Assembly: GCA_965222335.1 (NCBI GenBank) | Contig: OZ244944.1 | Coordinates: 496,001 to 560,000, forward strand | DNA length: 64,000 bases | Source of the DNA: G965222335 sp965222335 | GTDB taxonomy: Bacteria; Pseudomonadota; Gammaproteobacteria; Pseudomonadales; Halieaceae | Direction of reading: 5' to 3' | In this document: piece by piece, positions 58,781-64,000 of the stretch | Position numbering within the stretch: the first letter of the stretch is position 1 | Layout: the number at the start of each line of letters is the position of its first letter | Position numbers and translations under genes: made by a program | The notes under the pieces: generated by a model | Seen by the model: the letters and a program-made list of their open reading frames with translations, nothing else | The model's database searches: none | What the model was told of the DNA's origin: nothing

Positions 58781-60597
58781 CCCTGGGCGACCTGCACCTG
58801 ATGCGACCTGAGTGGCTCTGGGCCCTGTTGCCCGCCGCCTTGCTCGCCCTGCTGCTGTGGCGCATGCAACAGCGCTCAGGCAGCTGGCAGGCGGTCATCG
58901 ACCCTGACCTGCTGCGCCACCTCGTGAGTGAGGAATCCAGCCACGGGCGACGCCGCGCGTGGCTGGGCATTCTTATCGCCTGGGTGATCGCGGTAATCGC
59001 GCTCTGCGGGCCCAGCATGCAGAAACTGCCGCAGCCCGTGCACCAGCGCCAGGATGCCCTGGTCATCATCCTGGACCTGAGCCTGTCGATGAATGCGCAG
59101 GACCTCGCGCCCTCACGCCTGGACCGGGCTCGGCAGAAAATTCTCGACCTGCTCCGCGCCCGGGTGGAGGGACAGACGGGGCTGATTGCCTACGCCGGCG
59201 ACGCCCACGTGGTCACCCCCCTGACCGATGACAACCCCACGATCGCCAACCTGCTGCCGGCGCTGAACCCCGGGATGATGCCCATCCCCGGCAGTGACCC
59301 GGTGGCGGCCATGCGCCTGGCCGTGGACCTGCTTCGCTCCGGGGGTTCCAGCGGCGGGCGCATTGTATTGATCACGGACGCGGTCGCCGCCGCGCAGCGG
59401 GACGCACTGGCCTCGGTCGTTAAGGATGCCGGGGTCGCGCTCACGGTGATGGGTGTGGGCACCGCCAGCGGCGCCCCCATCCCGCTGCCGGACGGCGGAT
59501 TTCTCAAGGACGCCAGCGGCACCATCGTGATACCCCGCCTGGATGGCGCCGCGCTGGCCGGCATGGCGCGCGATACGGGCGGACGCTACCTGCCGCTGCG
59601 CCCGGACAATGCCAACCTGGTGGAGCTGGCCAATCCGCAGATGCTGCCCAACGGCGGCGAGCTTGAAGAACGTGAGGGACGCAGCGCGGACCAGTGGGAA
59701 GACCAGGGCTACCTGCTGGTGCTGCTGCTTCTGCCCCTGGGTGCCGCACTGTTTCGCCGCGGCTGGCTGCTGGCGCTGGTACCGCTACTCCTGCTCGGCC
59801 AGCCGCGACCAGCCAGCGCCCAGGCCTGGGAAGACCTGTGGCTCACCCCCGACCAGCAGGGCCATCGCGCCCTGGCCGCCGGCGACAGCGAGCGCGCCCA
59901 GCAGCTGTTCCAGGACCCTGCCTGGAGCGGCACCGCCGCCTACCAGAGCGGTGACTACACCGCCGCTGCCAGCGCTTTCGAGGCACTGGACTCTGCCGAC
60001 GCCTGGTACAACCGCGGCAATGCCCTGGCCCGTGCCGGCGAGCTGGATGCGGCGATCGCGGCCTACCGGGAGTCGCTGGCGCGCAAACCGGAGCAGGCGG
60101 ATGCGCAAAACAATATCGAGCTCCTCGAAGCGCTGAAGCAACAGCAGGAACAGCAACAACAAGAGCAGCAACAGAATCAGGAGAACCAACAGGACCCACA
60201 GAACCAGCAGGACGCGCAGGATCCCGCCGATAGCCAGAGCGCCCGGGATCAGCAAAATCAGCAGGACGGGGAGCCGCAAGGCGGCGACAATGCGCGCGGG
60301 GAGGATGAGCCGGCCGAAGAGCCGCAGGCAGATCAGGCAGAACCCCAGGGGCAACCCGGTGAGCAGGAGCAGGCAGAGCCGCAGCCACAGGCGGGTGACG
60401 AGGAGCCCGCAGAACAGGAAATGCGCGCCGGGGAAATGGAGGCGCGCGAGGGCGAGCAGGACCAGGCCATGGAACAGTGGCTGCGCCGGGTCCCCGACGA
60501 CCCCTCCGGGCTGCTGCGGGAAAAATTCCGCTACGAGAGCCGGCAACGCCAACGCGAACAACAGGATACAGAGCGCAACAATGATACGTACTGGTAA
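58777..60597 (+). CDS. batB: BatB/BatC fusion: VWA domain plus TPR and Gln-rich tail
   Basis: A 606-residue protein. Residues 1-320 are BatB: two N-terminal membrane helices, a VWA domain with MIDAS Asp100-L-S-L-S and a later helix pair. After a second hydrophobic stretch (about 315-345) comes a BatC-like part with TPR helices (AWYNRGNALARAGELDAAIAAYRESLARKPEQADAQNN in pieces) and a tail of some 130 residues made of Gln/Glu/Asp, followed by MEQWLRRVPDDPSGLLREKFRYE, the usual end. Fusion of B and C is common in gammaproteobacteria. Shares ATGA with batA. Confidence 0.9.
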   Translation: MTLGDLHLMRPEWLWALLPAALLALLLWRMQQRSGSWQAVIDPDLLRHLVSEESSHGRRRAWLGILIAWVIAVIALCGPSMQKLPQPVHQRQDALVIILDLSLSMNAQDLAPSRLDRARQKILDLLRARVEGQTGLIAYAGDAHVVTPLTDDNPTIANLLPALNPGMMPIPGSDPVAAMRLAVDLLRSGGSSGGRIVLITDAVAAAQRDALASVVKDAGVALTVMGVGTASGAPIPLPDGGFLKDASGTIVIPRLDGAALAGMARDTGGRYLPLRPDNANLVELANPQMLPNGGELEEREGRSADQWEDQGYLLVLLLLPLGAALFRRGWLLALVPLLLLGQPRPASAQAWEDLWLTPDQQGHRALAAGDSERAQQLFQDPAWSGTAAYQSGDYTAAASAFEALDSADAWYNRGNALARAGELDAAIAAYRESLARKPEQADAQNNIELLEALKQQQEQQQQEQQQNQENQQDPQNQQDAQDPADSQSARDQQNQQDGEPQGGDNARGEDEPAEEPQADQAEPQGQPGEQEQAEPQPQAGDEEPAEQEMRAGEMEAREGEQDQAMEQWLRRVPDDPSGLLREKFRYESRQRQREQQDTERNNDTYW

Positions 60598-62257
60598 ACT
60601 CGCCCTCCTCCTGACCCTGGCGCTGCTGGGATTCAGCGGCGGCGCCCAGGCGGGCCTGCAGGCCGAGGTGGACCGGCAGGTTATCGCCCTGGGCGACACC
60701 CTGCGCCTGGAAATCAGCGCCACAGGCGAAGAGCAGCTTAACGATATCGACCTGTCACCCCTGGAAGAGGACTTCCAGATCCTGCAGCGTTCGACGCGCA
60801 GCAGCATGCAGATCATCAACGGCGAACGCACCCACGAGCGCCAGCTCCTGCTTGATCTCGTGGCACGCCGCGAGGGCAACCTGCTGATTCCGCCGCTGAC
60901 CGCCGGCGCGGCGCGCACCCGGCCCCTGGCGGTGCGCGTGGAGCCGCCCGCTGAAGCGCCGGACGAAGGTGCGCAGGTGCTGTTCGAGGCGGAGCTGGAC
61001 CGGGACAGCGTGTACGTGCAGGGCCAGCTGCTGCTGACCCTGCGCATTCAGCAGGCAATCAATCTCGACGCCCGCAGCGTCACCGAGCTGGATCTGGACA
61101 ATGCCTTCGTCAAACCCCTCGAGCAGAGCTCCTATCAGCGCACCATCGGCGGGCGCCCCTGGCTGGTACACGAAATTCGCTACGCCATATTCCCGGAACA
61201 GAGTGGCACCCTGGATATCCCCGCCCAGCAGTTCTCGGCCCGGATCAGTCAGCCCCGGCGCAGCCTGTTCGACCGCGACAGCGGGCGCCTGATCCGGCGC
61301 AGCACCGAACCGCTGACGGTGGAGGTCAAACCCCGCCCCGACAGTTTCCCCGCTGGGGCCACCTGGCTGCCGGCGCGCGACCTGAAAGTCGAGGAGCAGT
61401 GGTCAAGCGACCCCGGGGGCCTGCAGGTCGGCGAGTCCGCCACCCGCACGCTGCGGCTGACCGGCGAGGGCGTGCAGGGCGCGCAGCTGCCGCCGGTACT
61501 GTTCCCCGCCACCCCCGGATTGAAGTACTACCCGGACCAGCCGGCGATCGAGGACACGGAGACGAGCGGCGGCCTCACCGGCAGACGCACGGACAGTGCC
61601 GCGCTGGTGCCCACCGCGGCGGGCAGCTACCGCATCCCCGAGCTGCGCATTCCCTGGTGGGACACCGCCGCCGATGAATTGCGCGAGGCGGTGATTCCCG
61701 CGCGCGAGATCGAGGTCAGCGCCGCTGCCACGGCATCGCCAACCGCTGCGACCCGCCCGGCGCCCTCGTCGGCCACCCGCCCCGCCGCAGACGCCGGCGG
61801 CACCTCAAGCGGCGAGCTGTGGCTCTGGCGGGGCGTGGCCCTGCTCAGTCTGCTGGGCTGGCTGATCACCGGGGGAATGCTCTGGCGCCGGGGCCGGACG
61901 CCGGCGGTTAGCGATGCGCCTGCGAGCGCGGCGCCTTCACCGCGTGAGCGACAGGCCTTCAAGACGCTGCTCGCGGCCTGCGCCGGAAACAATCCGCAAC
62001 GCGCCCGGGAGGCCCTGCTGGCCTGGGGGTCAGTGTGGTTCGACCTGCCCGGCCCGAGCCTGGCGCTGCTGCTGCAGCGGGCAGCCAACCCGCGCCTGGC
62101 CACGGCGGTAGAGGCGCTGGAGCAGCACCTGTACGGCAAGGCCAGTGACCCGTGGCAGGGTGAGTTCCTGGCGGCGGCCTGCCGGGAAGTGCGCGCAGCC
62201 GGGGACCGGGAGGACAGCACGGGTAGCGACAGCCTGGCGCTGTACCCGGGCAATTAG
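60581..62257 (+). CDS. batD: BatD-like protein (oxygen tolerance family)
   Basis: A 558-residue exported, membrane-anchored protein: signal (LALLLTLALLGFSGGAQA), repeated Ig-like beta domains (LQAEVDRQVIALGDTLRLEI onward), one membrane helix near 405-425 (GVALLSLLGWLITGGMLW) and a cytoplasmic helical end. BatD completes the operon. Its ATG lies 17 bases inside the end of the BatB/C gene. The Bat system is linked to stress and cell-envelope roles; its molecular work is unknown. Confidence 0.9.
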   Translation: MIRTGKLALLLTLALLGFSGGAQAGLQAEVDRQVIALGDTLRLEISATGEEQLNDIDLSPLEEDFQILQRSTRSSMQIINGERTHERQLLLDLVARREGNLLIPPLTAGAARTRPLAVRVEPPAEAPDEGAQVLFEAELDRDSVYVQGQLLLTLRIQQAINLDARSVTELDLDNAFVKPLEQSSYQRTIGGRPWLVHEIRYAIFPEQSGTLDIPAQQFSARISQPRRSLFDRDSGRLIRRSTEPLTVEVKPRPDSFPAGATWLPARDLKVEEQWSSDPGGLQVGESATRTLRLTGEGVQGAQLPPVLFPATPGLKYYPDQPAIEDTETSGGLTGRRTDSAALVPTAAGSYRIPELRIPWWDTAADELREAVIPAREIEVSAAATASPTAATRPAPSSATRPAADAGGTSSGELWLWRGVALLSLLGWLITGGMLWRRGRTPAVSDAPASAAPSPRERQAFKTLLAACAGNNPQRAREALLAWGSVWFDLPGPSLALLLQRAANPRLATAVEALEQHLYGKASDPWQGEFLAAACREVRAAGDREDSTGSDSLALYPGN

Positions 62258-62263
62258 TGCCGC

Positions 62264-64000
62264 TCAGCCCTCCAGGGACTTGCTCAGCACCTCGTACACA
62301 TCCGGTGACAGCTCTGGCAGACCCGCGAGTCGCTCCAGCTCGGCACGCATGCGCGCGGCGCGATCGCTGGTGTAGTTGCGCCAGCGGGTCAGGGGGGTCA
62401 GGAGGCGCGCGGCTATTTGCGGGTTGCGCCTGTTCAGTTCCGCCACCACCTCACCCAGGAAGCGGTAGGCAGCCCCATCCGGGCGGTGAAACTGCAGCGG
62501 GTTCTGGTTGGCAAAGCCACCCACCAGGGCACGCACCTTGTTGGGATTGCGCAGGTCGAAGGCCTCGTGATCCATGAGCGAGCGCACGCGCGCCAGCGCG
62601 TCCTCTCCCGGCATTGCCGCCTGCACCTGCAGCCACTGGTTGACCACCAGCGGCTCACGCTGCCAGTCACGGTAAAAAGTATCCAGTGCAGCCTGGCGCG
62701 CCTCATCGTCGCCGCGCTGGGTAAGCACACGCAGCGCGGCCAGGCGATCCGTCATGTTGCCCGCGGCACTGAACTGGGCCTGGGCCAGCTGCAGATGCGC
62801 CGCCCGCGCCAGGGGCAGATAGTCCAGGCATACGTTGCGCAGGCTACGGCGTGCGATCTGGCCCGCCTCCGGGGCGTAGGGATCGTCCACCACGCAGCGC
62901 CGATAGGCGGCCAGCAGGCTCTCCTCGGCGTGCACTGCCAGGGCCGTCATCACCGTGTCACGCGCCTGGTGGATACCTTCCACATCGGCGCCCCCTTCCC
63001 GCGCCGCCAGCTCAGCGAGGTAATTCTCCCCCGGCAGGCGCAGCATGTCCGCGACCATGGCCGGATCCAGGCTGGCGTCATCGAGCAGGCGACTGCAGGC
63101 GTCCAGGAACAGAGTGTCCACGGTGACTTCCTCACCGCGCGCCTGCTGTCCCTGCACCTCTTTCAGCACCGCGATGGCGAGCTGCTGGGAAGCATCCCAG
63201 CGCACGAAGCCGTCGTCGTCCCGGCTCATCAGCGCGCAGAGGTCGGCCCGGGAGTAGGCGTACTTGAGACGCACCGGCGCGGAGAAGCCGCGCAGCAAAG
63301 AAGGCACCGGACGCTCCCCCACGTCATCGAAAACGAAGGTCTGGCTGGCCTTGTTGACCAGCAAAACACGGTGGGTATTGTCATCGGTGTCCGGGTCGGG
63401 CTGCTCGCCCGCCAAACGCAGGGGCAGGTTTCCGGCATCGCCGAGCAGGCCCAGGGCGAGGGGAATCACCAGCGGCGCCTTCTCCGGCTGACCGGGTGTG
63501 GGCGGACAATCCTGGCTCACCCGCAGGGAGTACTGGCGACTGTCGGCGTCGTAGCTGTCGGTCACGCTCAGCACCGGGGTGCCCGCCTGGGAGTACCAGC
63601 GCCGGAACTGGGTGAGATCCACGCCGGAGGCCTCCTCCATCGCGCGCAGGAAATCCTCACAGGTCACCGCCTGCCCGTCGTGGCGCGCAAAATAGAGGTC
63701 TGACCCGCGCCGGAAGGCCTCGGCTCCGAGCAGCGTGTGGATCATGCGCACCACTTCCGCGCCCTTCTCGTACACCGTCACGGTGTAAAAGTTGGCTATC
63801 TCGATAAAGGACTCCGGGCGCACCGGGTGCGCCATGGGGCCCGCATCCTCGGCGAACTGCAGGCTGCGCAGCATCGCAACATCCTCCACCCGCTTGACCG
63901 TGCGCGAGCCCATGTCGGCGGAAAACTCGGCATCGCGGAATACGGTAAAGCCCTCTTTCAGGCTCAGCTGAAACCAGTCGCGACAGGTCACCCGGTTGCC
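62264..64000 (-). CDS. pepN: Aminopeptidase N, C-terminal part (5-prime end off the window)
   Basis: 579 residues of PepN, open to the window end where it reads GNRVTCRDWFQLSLKEGFTVFRD, which in E. coli lies just after the HEYFHNW zinc motif. So the N-terminal beta domain and the zinc ligands HExxH are outside, while the third ligand Glu (KEG) and catalytic Tyr (NFYTVTVYEKGAEVVRMIH) are present. The helical C-terminal domain ends VYEVLSKSLEG. The enzyme removes N-terminal residues from peptides. It is convergent with batD, 6 bases apart. Confidence 0.96.
   Translation of the reverse strand, partial: GNRVTCRDWFQLSLKEGFTVFRDAEFSADMGSRTVKRVEDVAMLRSLQFAEDAGPMAHPVRPESFIEIANFYTVTVYEKGAEVVRMIHTLLGAEAFRRGSDLYFARHDGQAVTCEDFLRAMEEASGVDLTQFRRWYSQAGTPVLSVTDSYDADSRQYSLRVSQDCPPTPGQPEKAPLVIPLALGLLGDAGNLPLRLAGEQPDPDTDDNTHRVLLVNKASQTFVFDDVGERPVPSLLRGFSAPVRLKYAYSRADLCALMSRDDDGFVRWDASQQLAIAVLKEVQGQQARGEEVTVDTLFLDACSRLLDDASLDPAMVADMLRLPGENYLAELAAREGGADVEGIHQARDTVMTALAVHAEESLLAAYRRCVVDDPYAPEAGQIARRSLRNVCLDYLPLARAAHLQLAQAQFSAAGNMTDRLAALRVLTQRGDDEARQAALDTFYRDWQREPLVVNQWLQVQAAMPGEDALARVRSLMDHEAFDLRNPNKVRALVGGFANQNPLQFHRPDGAAYRFLGEVVAELNRRNPQIAARLLTPLTRWRNYTSDRAARMRAELERLAGLPELSPDVYEVLSKSLEG

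Overview
The window is about 64 kb of GC-rich bacterial chromosome with tight, short-spaced operons. The gene set (SlyX, aminopeptidase N, the 180-kDa NAD-glutamate dehydrogenase, RMF, glcDEF, a Bat operon, a TonB receptor paired with a lipoprotein, several acyl-CoA/SDR/GST enzymes and a BCCT transporter) points to a marine gammaproteobacterium, probably of the OM60/NOR5 (Halieaceae-like) group. That placement is an inference from gene content, not from a marker-gene comparison.

Layout. 1-2.1 kb: a pair of acyl-CoA dehydrogenases (the first cut by the window edge) and slyX. 2.1-10.1 kb: a SUI1/YciH factor, a phage-like orphan, a three-gene arsenosugar-type cluster (radical SAM ArsS plus two glycosyltransferase-type proteins, no arsM in view), a soluble lytic transglycosylase, a MEST-like hydrolase, a racemase and a ZIP transporter. 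10.2-17.7 kb: a GAF-GGDEF cyclase, an exported acetamidase-type protein, a BCCT carrier, a STAS-like protein, a C-C bond hydrolase, a sulfotransferase-like protein and a GFA protein.

18.03-28.29 kb: a 10.2-kb integrative element inserted in tRNA-Arg(CCT). It has perfect 51-bp att repeats, a tyrosine integrase, an AlpA-type regulator, a primase/ATPase replication pair, an HNH-like protein, its own HK97-type major capsid protein and a small terminase subunit. I see no portal, large terminase, protease or tail gene. This is the layout of a capsid-encoding phage satellite that would depend on a helper phage. It also carries an antisense trio of small proteins (two with membrane segments) and, upstream of its last two genes, a leader with three mutually complementary segments (A, A-prime, B) and a terminator, arranged like the RNA immunity region of satellite P4. 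I regard this element as the most interesting part of the window.

28.3-45.9 kb: membrane and lipoprotein genes, an NAD(P)-dependent oxidoreductase, a GST, a block of five 49-bp repeats, a duplicated beta-helix-like lipoprotein next to a large TonB-dependent receptor, a two-domain acyltransferase of the OlsF type followed by an LpxH-type phosphoesterase, and F420/SDR/GST-type enzymes. 44.5-50.2 kb: an exported M20 peptidase, glcDEF and rmf. 50.2-64 kb: NAD-glutamate dehydrogenase, a complete MoxR-DUF58-DUF4381-BatA-BatB/C-BatD operon and the C-terminal two thirds of pepN, cut by the window end.

Two kinds of extragenic palindromic repeat (7.5 and 12.7 kb) resemble sequences that flank REP-associated transposases; no such transposase gene is in the window.
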